A stretch of 64,000 nucleotides of DNA from NCBI GenBank assembly GCA_913774715.1, contig CAJYHS010000155.1, forward strand, positions 86,367 through 150,366, read 5' to 3'. The position numbers were made by a program, and so were the translations under genes. Every line of letters begins with the position of its first letter. Position 1 is the stretch's first letter. Under the pieces are notes generated by a model. That model saw nothing but the letters and a program-made list of their open reading frames with translations. It made no database searches and was not told the origin of the DNA. Below are positions 24,780 to 34,191 of the stretch, in pieces. This stretch comes from an uncultured Siphonobacter sp. GTDB lineage: Bacteria; Bacteroidota; Bacteroidia; Cytophagales; Spirosomataceae.

Positions 24780-26093
24780 TTAATCCGAAAAGGGCTGAAT
24801 CCAGCCTTTTCTACCATCCGGTAATCGAATGAATTCATACGAAGAAGCGATGCCCAAGAGATCAACCGAAGTACCTGTTTTCAAGGTATCTTCCGCAACC
24901 GAATCCCAGCTGCTTCGGAAGAAAACATCCGTCGAAAGTTTCCGACGAGACAGTCGCTTTTCAGGTAATTGCATGCTTGAGGCTAAAACGTATCCTCGAA
25001 TCCCATCGGGGGTGCTAACCCGATAATACCCTTTAGTAGAAGCCTCTACCCACACGATGCTATTTTTAGGTAAGCGTTGACGGGTCACTTTCGAAGGTGG
25101 TAAACTACTGAATAAGGGTGTGGCCTCGCGGGTGCGTAAAGTATCTCCCAACCGTTTAGTTACGGTAGCGGCAGGTAATTGGGGTGACTCTACGAAAGCC
25201 AGGGGATTAATGGATCCTGAACCACGACGGTAAATGCCCAGATGCAGGTGAGGGGCTGTGGTAATGGCATTGCCTGTATTTCCTACGGTGCCTAGAGTAT
25301 CCCCCGCCTGTACCCGCTGGCCTGACTGCACTAATTGCTGATCCAGGTGAGCGTAGTAAAGGGAAATGTTCAGTCGGTCGGCGGAAAGATTAACTACATT
25401 ACCTCCCAGGCTATTAACCCCTACATTCGTAATAGTTCCGGGAACGGAGGCAATGAGGGGCGTACCTCGGGGAGCAATCACGTCAATGCCTTCATGAGAG
25501 CGGGCTCCGCCATCGCGGGCGGCTCCCCAGAAACTGATGATATGCTGAGCCGATTTTCCCGCGACCGGAAACTTCAGAAGAGGTTGCGTGCTCAGGCGAA
25601 GAGAAAAGTCTTTTGAAGGTTGTTGAAGGGGAGCCTGTAAACGTAAAACCAGAGGAATATCTTCCGTGGTTTCATAACTAACGACTTCATTTTTGGGGGT
25701 CGCGTAAGCCAGTCGCTGCGGCTTACCGGTATTCTGAAGCCGAAATAAATCCAGAAAGTAGAGGCTATCAGAGCTGATGAGTTGAGCTTCCAGTCTCCGG
25801 CCTGCGGGGAGCATAAACTGATAGCTGAACGTTCGCTGGCCACCTTCAGGAAAAACGCCGTCTTCGCGGAAGGGTAAAGAGATGATCAAGGAGTCGGCAA
25901 GGGCAGCTTCACCCGCCAGCATCCAGGTTTGTACCTCATCTGTTTCCAGAATTTTCTGTTTGCGTAAGCTCCGAATGTATTCGTCTCTTGGGGATTGTTC
26001 GCCTAGTAGGGCCTGAATTCCGGGTCCGGTTTTACAGCTGTAGAGGCTCAGCAATAAAGTAAGAATAAATAAGTTATAGGCAAATGTTTTCAT
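24780..26093 (-). CDS. M23 metallopeptidase lipoprotein with SH3-like domains
   Basis: Cell-wall hydrolase of the lysostaphin/LytM type. The N-terminus is a lipoprotein signal ending LLLSLYSC with Cys20. A beta-rich region (about 60-175) may be a Ca-binding or Big-like domain. The M23 domain follows, with zinc ligands in RSHEGIDV and HLHLGIYR plus YYAHLDQ, so it should be catalytically active. About 130 C-terminal residues form two SH3-like repeats, each ending in a glycine-rich strand (DGIRGYVLASS and DGRKGWIQPF). It would act on peptidoglycan from the outer or inner membrane face. It is a single gene facing leftward, divergent from the pectin locus. Confidence 0.9.
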   Translation of the reverse strand: MKTFAYNLFILTLLLSLYSCKTGPGIQALLGEQSPRDEYIRSLRKQKILETDEVQTWMLAGEAALADSLIISLPFREDGVFPEGGQRTFSYQFMLPAGRRLEAQLISSDSLYFLDLFRLQNTGKPQRLAYATPKNEVVSYETTEDIPLVLRLQAPLQQPSKDFSLRLSTQPLLKFPVAGKSAQHIISFWGAARDGGARSHEGIDVIAPRGTPLIASVPGTITNVGVNSLGGNVVNLSADRLNISLYYAHLDQQLVQSGQRVQAGDTLGTVGNTGNAITTAPHLHLGIYRRGSGSINPLAFVESPQLPAATVTKRLGDTLRTREATPLFSSLPPSKVTRQRLPKNSIVWVEASTKGYYRVSTPDGIRGYVLASSMQLPEKRLSRRKLSTDVFFRSSWDSVAEDTLKTGTSVDLLGIASSYEFIRLPDGRKGWIQPFSD

Positions 26094-26239
26094 AGCTAAT
26101 GGAATGGATATCAGGGCAGTAAAACTAGAAAAGTGAATGCCAGTAGCTTTAATTGGGGTGAAATATCTACGGAACTGGTTCGACCATTACCAGGGAAAAG
26201 GGACGAGAAATCGTCTTTCTTAGGAACCTAAGAATACCC

Positions 26240-28537
26240 ATGAAAAAACTACTGATTTTAATTCCACTACTAGCTACACTGGCGTTTCAGCTGAAAGAGA
26301 GTTCGACGCAGGTATTTCTGATCGGAGATTCGACCATGGCGAATAAACCCAACCCAGCCGACCCTGAACGCGGTTGGGGGCAGATATTACCTGAGTTTCT
26401 CGACGAAAAGGTAATCGTTCAGAATCACGCGGTTAATGGACGGAGTACAAAGAGTTTTATCAATGAAGGCCGTTGGAAAAAAGTCCTGGAAGGTCTGCAT
26501 AAAGGTGACTGGGTATTGATTCAGTTTGGTCATAACGACGAAAAAAGTCAGGATACCTCCCGTTACGCCGCTCCGCAAACGACGTACCGCGAAAACCTGA
26601 CCCGTTTCATCAAAGAAGCTCGGGCCAAAGGAGCAAATCCGGTACTGATTACGCCGGTCATGCGTCGGAAGTTTACTGATAAAGGCCAGTTTGAAGATAC
26701 GCACGGCGATTATCCGGCGGCGGTGAAAGCCGTAGCTGGGGAACAGAAAGTGCCCCTGATTGATCTTCACGCGAAGAGTCGTCAGACGATTGAGAAAATG
26801 GGCGTAGAAGATTCGAAAAAGCTGTTTTTATGGTTTACGAAAGGGTATTATCCTACCCGCAAGGACGGTATCAAAGACGACACACACTTTTCGGAATACG
26901 GTGCCCGTACCATGGCCATTCTGATTGCAGGAGGCATTAAAGAAGAAAAACTGGATTTAGCTAAGTATCTGAAAAAGAGCCCCTTTGAAGAAAAGTTAGC
27001 GTATGAATTACCGATTATTTACCAGCCCGTTTTCCGGAAAGATACGTTCAATATCATTAAGTACGGAGCTAAAGCTGACGGGCAAACACTGAATTCCAAG
27101 GCTATTAACCAGGCCATTACAGCCTGTAGCGAAGCCGGCGGTGGTACAGTCATAATCCCGGCAGGACTCTGGCTGACCGGTCCAGTGATCTTTCAGAATA
27201 ATGTAAATCTGCACCTGAATCGTGGAGCTGTGTTGCAATTCAGTGAAAACAAGGATCACTATCCACTTATCAAAACCACCTGGGAGGGGCTAGATGCTAT
27301 TCGCTGTCAGGCTCCACTGTATGCAAAGGATGTACATGACATTGCTATTACGGGGGAAGGATATATTGACGGAGCAGGGGATGTTTGGCGGGCGGTTAAG
27401 AAAAGTAAGCAAACGGCTACGAACTGGGACAAACTAGTAGCTTCGGGTGGAGTAGTGGATGGCGACATCTGGTACCCTTCCGAACAGTTTTTACAGGGGG
27501 CGAAATCGAAGGTAGCTGTTAGTATTGCGAATGGCTACGACATGAAAAAATCGGCTGAAATTCGGGATTTTCTTCGTCCCAATATGCTGAGTTTGACCAA
27601 TTGCCGGAATATTTTGCTGGAAGGCGTGACCATTCAGAATTCTCCTGCCTGGTGTTTGCATCCACTTCTTTGTCAGGACATTAGCCTGGTTAACCTTACC
27701 GTTCGTAACCCCTGGTATGCTCAGAATGGGGATGGTATTGACCTGGAATCCTGCAAAAATGCCCTGATTGATGGCTGTACGTTTGATGTAGGGGATGATG
27801 GTATTTGCATCAAATCTGGTCGTGATGCGGAAGGTCGTAAACGGGGTGTACCCACGGAAAATGTGATTACCAAAAATAGTACGGTTTTCCATGCACACGG
27901 CGGTTTTGTAGTGGGCAGTGAAATGTCGGGTGGTGCCCGGAATCTGTACGTGTATAATTGTAACTTCTTAGGAACGGACGTAGGACTACGTTTCAAAACG
28001 GCTCGTGGTCGCGGAGGCCTGGTGGAAGATGTGTACGCAACGGATATCCAGATGACTAATATTCCCGGTGAAGCTATCGTTTTTGATATGTACTACATGG
28101 CAAAAGATCCGGTTCCTCTGAAAGGAGAGAAAACAGAATCGCTGGCCATTAAAGCAGAACCTCTGAATGAAGGAACCCCTCAATTCCGCAAATTCTACGT
28201 TCGTAATGTGGTTTGCAAGGGTGCAGAAACGGGCATTTTAGTGCGAGGATTACCTGAAATGAATATTCAGGATATCCACATTGAAAACTCCATTATTGAA
28301 AGTAATAAAGGGTTGGTTTGCATCGAAGGGCAACGCATTACGCTGAAAAATGTACAGTTAATAACGAAGCAAACGCCGGTTTTGCAAGTGCAGGATAGTC
28401 AGAATATTACCTTCGATAAAATTGGTTATAAACCTTCCGCTGATCTGTTATTAAAGGTTTCCGGTGAGCGTTCAAAAGCCGTTGAATTACTGCATACGGA
28501 TACGTCAAAAGCGAAAAAAGTAAGAGAAGGGAAGTAA
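26240..28537 (+). CDS. Rhamnogalacturonan acetylesterase - GH28 polygalacturonase fusion
   Basis: A 765-residue secreted, two-enzyme protein. After a signal-like N-terminus, residues about 24-245 are an SGNH esterase of CE12 type: nucleophile Ser31 in IGDSTMANK, GHND (97-100) and DDTHFSEYGA with the Asp/His pair. From about 270 on is a GH28 right-handed beta-helix starting FNIIKYGAKADGQ. Its catalytic aspartates are in NGDGIDLESC and GDDGICIKSGRD, and the histidine in AHGGFVVGSEMSGG. It should deacetylate and cleave pectin backbone (rhamnogalacturonan or galacturonan). Fusion of the two activities in one chain is notable. KdgF and GH43 genes follow on the same strand. Confidence 0.92.
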   Translation: MKKLLILIPLLATLAFQLKESSTQVFLIGDSTMANKPNPADPERGWGQILPEFLDEKVIVQNHAVNGRSTKSFINEGRWKKVLEGLHKGDWVLIQFGHNDEKSQDTSRYAAPQTTYRENLTRFIKEARAKGANPVLITPVMRRKFTDKGQFEDTHGDYPAAVKAVAGEQKVPLIDLHAKSRQTIEKMGVEDSKKLFLWFTKGYYPTRKDGIKDDTHFSEYGARTMAILIAGGIKEEKLDLAKYLKKSPFEEKLAYELPIIYQPVFRKDTFNIIKYGAKADGQTLNSKAINQAITACSEAGGGTVIIPAGLWLTGPVIFQNNVNLHLNRGAVLQFSENKDHYPLIKTTWEGLDAIRCQAPLYAKDVHDIAITGEGYIDGAGDVWRAVKKSKQTATNWDKLVASGGVVDGDIWYPSEQFLQGAKSKVAVSIANGYDMKKSAEIRDFLRPNMLSLTNCRNILLEGVTIQNSPAWCLHPLLCQDISLVNLTVRNPWYAQNGDGIDLESCKNALIDGCTFDVGDDGICIKSGRDAEGRKRGVPTENVITKNSTVFHAHGGFVVGSEMSGGARNLYVYNCNFLGTDVGLRFKTARGRGGLVEDVYATDIQMTNIPGEAIVFDMYYMAKDPVPLKGEKTESLAIKAEPLNEGTPQFRKFYVRNVVCKGAETGILVRGLPEMNIQDIHIENSIIESNKGLVCIEGQRITLKNVQLITKQTPVLQVQDSQNITFDKIGYKPSADLLLKVSGERSKAVELLHTDTSKAKKVREGK

Positions 28538-28562
28538 CAAAAAACTAATTTTAATGGATGGA

Positions 28563-28594
28563 TTGAGGAGACGCGATTTATCGCGTCTCCTCAA
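28563..28594. repeat. REP-like 14-bp palindrome
   Basis: TTGAGGAGACGCGA, a four-base loop, and its perfect complement TCGCGTCTCCTCAA. There is no T tract on either side, so it is not a classic terminator. The core GAGACGCGA/TCGCGTCTC resembles dispersed intergenic palindromes known from several bacteria; only one copy was noticed in this window. It lies between the fusion gene and kdgF. Confidence 0.55.
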
Positions 28595-28664
28595 TTATGG
28601 AACGATTTATTAAGCATTGGATCATCAATAATGATCACGGGTACAAGCCGTTACTTCTCTACAT

Positions 28665-29012
28665 ATGTCACTAAATCCGAAAGAATTATTATTCGTAAAA
28701 GCTAACGAAATTCCCTGGGAAACCGTGGGAGATGGCCTCAGACGCAAGGTATTCACTTACGATGCCAACCTGATGATGACCATGGTCGCGTTTGAAATGG
28801 GAGCGATTGGAGCCATGCATCAACACCCGCACACTCAGGTAAGTTATGTAGAAAGCGGGGTATTTGAGATTACCATTGGCGAAGAAGTGAAGGTGCTGCA
28901 TAAAGGCGATGCGTATTATATTCCACCTTCCATTTTACATGGAGCCGTATGCCGGGAACCGGGAGTATTGGTAGATGTATTTACCCCCATGAGGGAAGAT
29001 TTTATTAAATGA
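28665..29012 (+). CDS. kdgF: KdgF-like cupin, pectin catabolism
   Basis: A 115-residue single cupin. The family signature is strong: LRRKVFTYDANLMM, then the metal-binding HQHPHTQVSYVESGVF, PPSILHGAV and the C-terminal VDVFTPMREDF. KdgF converts unsaturated 4,5-uronates released from pectin (or alginate) to the linear keto form, feeding the KDG pathway. No signal peptide is present, so it is cytoplasmic. It lies between the GH28 fusion and a GH43 gene on the same strand, which fits its role. A terminator separates it from GH43. Confidence 0.88.
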   Translation: MSLNPKELLFVKANEIPWETVGDGLRRKVFTYDANLMMTMVAFEMGAIGAMHQHPHTQVSYVESGVFEITIGEEVKVLHKGDAYYIPPSILHGAVCREPGVLVDVFTPMREDFIK

Positions 29013-29040
29013 AAAGGTGGACGAATAGCCACCTTTTTTT
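29012..29040 (+). terminator. Terminator of kdgF
   Basis: AAAGGTGG/CCACCTTT stem with a T7 tail immediately after the stop codon. Confidence 0.75.
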
Positions 29041-29117
29041 ATAAGCTACTAGTAGGATAATACTCCTCGAAACCATACATTGGTTTCGGGAAATAGCTTC
29101 TAAACCATGTTTTATTA

Positions 29118-30191
29118 ATGAAACCAATTCTATCGGATTATGGCTTGTACTCGCTAGCTTTGAGTATAAGTTTAATGGCTTGCCAAACTCATCAGAAAGG
29201 CAGTGAAACCACTCGGGATTCTACGAAAATCTTACCGAAACCCTTAGTAACGGATCTCTATACGGCCGATCCATCTGCTCATGTGTTTGCAGGTAAAATC
29301 TACATTTATCCCTCGCACGATATTGAAACCGGAGCCAAACAGGATGAAGACGGCAGCCATTTCGGCATGAAAGATTACCACGTCTTTTCAATGGATAGTG
29401 TAGGAGGACCCGTAACGGATCACGGCGTGGCTCTGGACATTAAAGACATTCCCTGGGCCGGGCGGCAGCTTTGGGCTCCTGATGCGGCCTTTTCGAATGG
29501 AACCTATTACCTCTATTTCCCGGTAAAAGACAAGCAGGATGTTTTTCGGATTGGAGTGGCTACGAGTACTTCTCCCAGCGGACCATTCAAACCCGAAGCC
29601 AAACCCATAGAAGGTACTTATAGTATAGACCCTGCCGTTTTTAAGGATGATGATGGAAAGACTTACCTGTATTTTGGAGGCATCTCGGGCGGACAATTGC
29701 AACGCTGGCGTACGGGTACATACGATGCAAAGGGTACAGAACCCGGTAAAGATGAGGCAGCGTTAAGTCCAAAAGCAGGACGGTTAGGAAAAGATCTTTT
29801 GAAACTGGATGAGAAAGTACGGGATGTTCAGATCGTAGATGAAGCGGGTAAGCCTTTGAAAGCCGAAGACCATGACCGCCGTTTTTTTGAAGGAGTCTGG
29901 ATGCACAAGTATAAAGGCCAGTATTACCTGAGCTATTCTACCGGTGATACGCACTTTCTTGCCTACGCCGTGGGATCGTCACCCTATGGGCCTTTTGCCT
30001 ACAAGGGTACGTTTATGAATCCAGTGAAGGGCTGGACGACGCACCATTCCATAGTTGAATTCAAAGGAAAATGGTATCTCTTTTATCACGATACGGAATT
30101 ATCCGGTAAAACGCACTTACGGAATATAAAAGTCCGGGAGATCAAGCATAGGGACGATGGCGGGCTGGAGATGATTGAGCCTTACCAGTAA
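29118..30191 (+). CDS. Glycoside hydrolase family 43 lipoprotein
   Basis: A 357-residue five-bladed beta-propeller enzyme of GH43 (arabinanase/xylosidase type). An N-terminal signal ends SLMACQT, a likely lipobox. The three catalytic acids are visible: the base Asp in LYTADPSAHVF, the pKa-modulating Asp in YSIDPAVFKDD, and the acid Glu in RFFEGVWMHK. WAPDAAFSNGTYYLYFP is the characteristic second-blade segment. It would remove arabinose or similar side chains from pectin and is probably tethered to the outer membrane. Its position after the GH28 fusion and kdgF makes it part of the pectin locus. No SusC/D pair is next to it. Confidence 0.9.
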   Translation: MKPILSDYGLYSLALSISLMACQTHQKGSETTRDSTKILPKPLVTDLYTADPSAHVFAGKIYIYPSHDIETGAKQDEDGSHFGMKDYHVFSMDSVGGPVTDHGVALDIKDIPWAGRQLWAPDAAFSNGTYYLYFPVKDKQDVFRIGVATSTSPSGPFKPEAKPIEGTYSIDPAVFKDDDGKTYLYFGGISGGQLQRWRTGTYDAKGTEPGKDEAALSPKAGRLGKDLLKLDEKVRDVQIVDEAGKPLKAEDHDRRFFEGVWMHKYKGQYYLSYSTGDTHFLAYAVGSSPYGPFAYKGTFMNPVKGWTTHHSIVEFKGKWYLFYHDTELSGKTHLRNIKVREIKHRDDGGLEMIEPYQ

Positions 30192-30193
30192 TG

Positions 30194-30230
30194 AAAAAAG
30201 GGTTACGAATAACACATTCGTAACCCTTTT
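30194..30230. terminator. Bidirectional terminator between GH43 and the redoxin gene
   Basis: AAAAGGGTTACGAA/TTCGTAACCCTTTT stem, T/A-flanked on both sides, between convergent genes. Confidence 0.85.
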
Positions 30231-30248
30231 GCTTTAGGAGTCTTTCGA

Positions 30249-30806
30249 TTACCGAGGTAACAAAGCATTTACCTGTTCAACGAATTCATCACTGTTGTAA
30301 TTTGCCATTCCTTCGTTTCTATACACGATTTTACCTTCGGCATCAATGAGAAAAGTAACGGGAATGGCCTGTGTTTCAAACTGTTTTGGTAAGTCGCCCG
30401 TGGGAGCGTAAACCGGAAAAGAAAACCCTTCTTTTTTCATGAAATCACGGGCTGCCTGTAAGTCTTCGTCTACGGTTAACATCACGAATTCAACGGGCTT
30501 TCCCTGCATCTTTTTATAGAGCTTTTCAATGTCGGGTAATTCCGCCCGGCAGGGAGGACACCAGGTCGCCCACACATTCATGAAGACTACTTTCCCCTTC
30601 AGGTTACTTAGATTGGTTGTTTTGCCGTCCAGGGTTTGTAACGGAAAATCACCTGCTTCAGCTGTCGTTTTTACTGAATCGGTGGAAGCAGTAGTTTCAG
30701 CGGTTTCGGATTTTGATTTATTCTGGCAGCTGGTCTGAACATACGCAAGCCCTGTCATACACAGGATGGTCATGATAAAAGAAGCCGTACGTTTCCCGAA
30801 TTTCAT
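30249..30806 (-). CDS. TlpA-like thiol-disulfide redoxin lipoprotein
   Basis: A 185-residue thioredoxin-fold protein exported as a probable lipoprotein (N-terminal VQTSCQN, Cys near residue 27), with a Ser/Thr/Glu-rich linker. The redoxin domain starts DFPLQTLDGKTTNLSNLKGK and has the active site WATWCPPCRAELP (CxxC) and the cis-proline loop AIPVTFLIDAEG. It likely reduces or matures periplasmic thiol proteins such as cytochromes c. It is read alone on the minus strand. The family call is secure and the physiological partner is unknown. Confidence 0.9.
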   Translation of the reverse strand: MKFGKRTASFIMTILCMTGLAYVQTSCQNKSKSETAETTASTDSVKTTAEAGDFPLQTLDGKTTNLSNLKGKVVFMNVWATWCPPCRAELPDIEKLYKKMQGKPVEFVMLTVDEDLQAARDFMKKEGFSFPVYAPTGDLPKQFETQAIPVTFLIDAEGKIVYRNEGMANYNSDEFVEQVNALLPR

Positions 30807-30906
30807 GAAGTGTTGGTTTTATTATAGTAGAGTTTTAATGAAACATCTTTCTTAATGCTTCTGAGCAATGCTCAATACTAGTGCAATATAGGGATGTTTT
30901 AACTCT

Positions 30907-32172
30907 TTACTCATGATCAGACACAGTGTTTACCAGCTCACTTTGAGGCTTTTTAGTTAACTTTCCAACCGTAAGTCCCTGAACGATAAGTGAGAATACG
31001 ACTACAAAGTAGGTAATGGCCTGAAATAAATCGCTGTTCAGACGTTCATCAATGGAAAGGGCTAATGCGACGGATACCCCACCCCGAAGGCCTCCCCAGA
31101 GTAGAATAATCATGGACTGGCGATCCAGCTTTTCCCGGAAAGGTATAATGGCTGAAGGTACAGCAATGGAAACCAGTCGGCCCAGCAAGACAACGAAAAT
31201 ACTAATCAGACCGATCTGCCAGTACTTGCCCAAGTCCGGGATTAACAAAAGTTCAAAACCAATCAGCAGGAATAAACAGGCATTCATGATTTCATCAATC
31301 AGCTCCCAGAATTTTTCCAGGTAATCCTGCGTGACTTCCGACATCGCTTGTGTTTTTCCATAGTTACCTACTACTAAACCCGCGGCTACCATTACCAGTG
31401 GCCCTGAAATGTGCATGGCCTGAGCTAGTAAATAACCGCCCATAACAATAGCCAGGGTGATCATAACGGAAACTTTGTAATCGTCAATTCGTTTAATGGC
31501 CTTGGAACCGATGAAGCCTAGTACCAGGCCAACGGCCAAACCACCGAAGGCTTCTTTTACCAGCAACAAGGAAATGTTACTTAGGGAAAAATTAGTTTCA
31601 CCCTGGCGGGCCATCTCCAGTAAGGTCAGGAACACGACTACCGCAACGCCATCATTGAATAGGGATTCCCCCGCAATTTTGGTTTCCAGTGATTTAGGAA
31701 CATTAGCAGCCTTCAAAATGCCAAGAACGGCAATGGGGTCTGTCGGGGAAATAAGAGCTCCAAAAACCAGGCATTGTACAAATGGAATGCTCATGTTTAA
31801 CCAGTTGAGAGCCAGATAAGTGAGCCCCCCTACGAGTAAAGTCGAAAGAACAACGCTGATGGTAGAGAAGACAATGACATATCGCTTTTCCTCCCTTAAA
31901 TCATTAATATGAATGTGAATGGCTCCGGCAAAGAGCAAAAAATTCAGCATGGCTCCCATGAGAATTTCCTCAAGGTTGGCTCCTTTAATGAAATTAGCAG
32001 CATTCTCAAACAAGTGCGGCCAGAAACGGCCTACACTTACCAGAAATAAGGAGGAAACCAGGGCCATGACCATGATTCCAATCGTGGCAGGAAGCTTAAG
32101 ATACCTTAAATTAAGATAGGCAAATATGGCAGAAACAACAATAAGGACAGAGAAGGTATAATAGAGTTCCAT
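30907..32172 (-). CDS. CPA1-family Na+/H+ antiporter (NhaP-like)
   Basis: A 421-residue polytopic protein with about 12 membrane helices. It has the CPA1 ion-site motifs: ALISPTDPIAVLGILK (about 140-155) and GESLFNDGVAVVVFL (about 168-182, the ND motif), plus the later arginine/glycine segment LWGGLRGGVSVALALS. These are typical for electroneutral cation/proton exchange in the inner membrane. No cytosolic regulatory domain follows the membrane part, so it is the short NhaP type. It is a single gene with no recognisable promoter box, and functions in pH and sodium homeostasis by family inference. Confidence 0.92.
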   Translation of the reverse strand: MELYYTFSVLIVVSAIFAYLNLRYLKLPATIGIMVMALVSSLFLVSVGRFWPHLFENAANFIKGANLEEILMGAMLNFLLFAGAIHIHINDLREEKRYVIVFSTISVVLSTLLVGGLTYLALNWLNMSIPFVQCLVFGALISPTDPIAVLGILKAANVPKSLETKIAGESLFNDGVAVVVFLTLLEMARQGETNFSLSNISLLLVKEAFGGLAVGLVLGFIGSKAIKRIDDYKVSVMITLAIVMGGYLLAQAMHISGPLVMVAAGLVVGNYGKTQAMSEVTQDYLEKFWELIDEIMNACLFLLIGFELLLIPDLGKYWQIGLISIFVVLLGRLVSIAVPSAIIPFREKLDRQSMIILLWGGLRGGVSVALALSIDERLNSDLFQAITYFVVVFSLIVQGLTVGKLTKKPQSELVNTVSDHE

Positions 32173-32650
32173 AGGGTGATGAATTGATACACAGCTTATA
32201 AAAAAACAACGCCTGGCTCCCGGAGATGTTTTAAAGTTCGAAGAAGTTTTACCGGATTTATTATTAGAAAATTTTAATCCATCTTGTTAAATAAATGCTT
32301 TAAATAATGATCAAAATTGATACTAAACAGATATTTATACTGAGAACGGCTGATTTTTTAGAATAATTAATAAGCCCTAAATGGAATAAATTAAAGGAGC
32401 AGATCTCTTGGGCTAACTCAAAGCCAGATGAAGCGGGCGGTGCGTCTTTTGACATTCGGATCGTTTCTAAAAGGGTGATCATGCTTGCGTAGGCGGGGGT
32501 GCTCTCCAATGAAACTTTCGTATTCAAACGAAGATTTTCTTGTGTACTCCGCAATAGAATGGCCCTTTTCCTGTCGCGTTTTTAACGGTTTCCTGTATCT
32601 TTGCCCCCCGAATTACGTTTTCTAAACTTCGATTTTTCGAAAGACCTTTT
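32173..32650. other. Intergenic region before glyS
   Basis: This 478-base gap between divergent genes contains the glyS promoter box near its right end. No gene or strong hairpin was seen. The only sizeable frame, on the minus strand (32300-32554), has implausible composition. Confidence 0.5.
32596..32603 (+). promoter_or_regulatory. Promoter -7 box of glyS
   Basis: TATCTTTG, exact TAnnTTTG, 47 bases before the ATG. Confidence 0.5.
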
Positions 32651-34132
32651 ATGGCCGAACAACAAGAACCCGCTGGCTCGCTCAAGGACATCATCGCCCA
32701 TGCCAAGGAGTACGGCTTTGTTTTCCCTTCCTCAGAAATTTACGACGGACTACAGGCTGTATATGACTACGGTCAGTACGGCGTTGAACTGAAAAATAAC
32801 CTGAAATCGCTGTGGTGGAAAGCCATGACGATGCTCAATGATAATGTAGTGGGGATCGATGCATCTATTTTCATGCATCCCCTGACCTGGAAAGCATCGG
32901 GTCACGTGGATTCCTTCAACGATCCGATGATCGATAATAAGGATTCAAAAAAACGGTACCGAGCTGACCAGTTACTCGAAGCGAAAGCGGAAGAGTACGC
33001 TAACAATGGTCACACCGAACGTGGCGACGCTTTATTACATCAAATGGGCCGTCTGCTCGACGCGGGTGATCTGGAAGGTGTACGCGAACTGATTATTTCG
33101 GAAGGGATCAAATGCCCTATCTCTGGAACGGATAACTGGACAGAAGTACGTCAGTTTAACCTGATGTTCTCGACTCAGGTAGGAGCTGTATCGGATGATG
33201 CAAGTTTGATTTACCTGCGTCCCGAAACGGCTCAGGGTATTTTTGTTAACTTCCTGAATGTCCAGAAAACGGGCCGGATGAAAGTACCTTTTGGTATTGC
33301 TCAGATTGGAAAAGCGTTCCGTAACGAAATCGTGGCTCGTCAGTTCATTTTCCGGATGCGTGAATTTGAACAGATGGAAATGCAATTCTTCTGCCGCCCG
33401 GGTACCGAAATGGAATGGTACGACAAGTGGAAAGAAACCCGCATGAAATTCCATCAGGCCATTGGTATTCCTGCCGATAAGCTCCGTTACAAACCCCACG
33501 ATAAACTGGCTCATTACGCTAACGCTGCCGTGGATATTGAATACAAGTTTCCCTTCGGTTTCCGTGAAATGGAAGGAATTCACTCGCGTACGGATTTTGA
33601 CTTAAGCAGCCATCAGGAGCTGTCTCGCAAAAAGCAGCAGTATTTTGATAACGACCTGAACGAAGAGGGTAAACCTTACGGGAACTACATTCCTTACGTG
33701 GTTGAAACGTCAGTAGGAGCGGATCGTCTGTTCCTGGCTGTGTTGAGTAATGCCTACACGGAAGAAACTTCGGAAGAAGGTAAATCTCGTACGTACCTGA
33801 AATTCCACCCAGCCATTGCTCCGATCAAAGCAGCTATTCTACCCATCGTGAAGAAAGATGGACTGCCAGATAAAGCCCGTGAAATTCAGAATACTTTAAA
33901 ATACGATTTCAACGTGTTCTACGAAGAGCGTGACAGTATCGGGAAACGCTATACCCGTCAGGATCTGATCGGAACGCCGTTCTGTATTGCCGTCGATTAT
34001 CAGACTTTAGAAGATAACACCGTGACGATCCGTCACCGTGACACAACGGAGCAACAACGCGTAGCAATTTCGGAGTTGAAAAGTATCATCGGTCACGCCG
34101 TTTCACCCGAACGTGTGTTTGAAAAATTATAG
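32651..34132 (+). CDS. glyS: Glycyl-tRNA synthetase, dimeric (alpha2) type
   Basis: Class II synthetase of the alpha2 type found in Bacteroidota, not the tetrameric GlyQ/GlyS type. The 493-residue protein begins with LKDIIAHAKEYGFVFPSSEI and GLQAVYDYGQYGVELKNNLK. Motif 1 is followed by LRPETAQGIFVNF and the motif 2 region GKAFRNEIVARQFIFRMREF. The anticodon-binding HGTP domain begins near APIKAAILPIVKK (about 390). The long zinc-binding insertion of some eukaryotic forms is absent. It has its own promoter box and a terminator between it and the acetyltransferase gene. Housekeeping. Confidence 0.96.
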   Translation: MAEQQEPAGSLKDIIAHAKEYGFVFPSSEIYDGLQAVYDYGQYGVELKNNLKSLWWKAMTMLNDNVVGIDASIFMHPLTWKASGHVDSFNDPMIDNKDSKKRYRADQLLEAKAEEYANNGHTERGDALLHQMGRLLDAGDLEGVRELIISEGIKCPISGTDNWTEVRQFNLMFSTQVGAVSDDASLIYLRPETAQGIFVNFLNVQKTGRMKVPFGIAQIGKAFRNEIVARQFIFRMREFEQMEMQFFCRPGTEMEWYDKWKETRMKFHQAIGIPADKLRYKPHDKLAHYANAAVDIEYKFPFGFREMEGIHSRTDFDLSSHQELSRKKQQYFDNDLNEEGKPYGNYIPYVVETSVGADRLFLAVLSNAYTEETSEEGKSRTYLKFHPAIAPIKAAILPIVKKDGLPDKAREIQNTLKYDFNVFYEERDSIGKRYTRQDLIGTPFCIAVDYQTLEDNTVTIRHRDTTEQQRVAISELKSIIGHAVSPERVFEKL

Positions 34133-34149
34133 TATTACCAGTTTGAATC

Positions 34150-34187
34150 AAGGGTATTGGCTGTTACCAGTCAATACCCTTTCTTTT
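34150..34187 (+). terminator. Terminator of glyS
   Basis: Ten-base stem AAGGGTATTG/CAATACCCTT followed by TTCTTTT. The GNAT start codon is only 4 bases past it. Confidence 0.7.
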
Positions 34188-34191
34188 GGTT

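Noticed and set aside
32300..32554. 84-residue minus-strand frame in the gap before glyS
   Set aside because: Low-complexity, with no promoter box and no family; composition looks like untranslated DNA.
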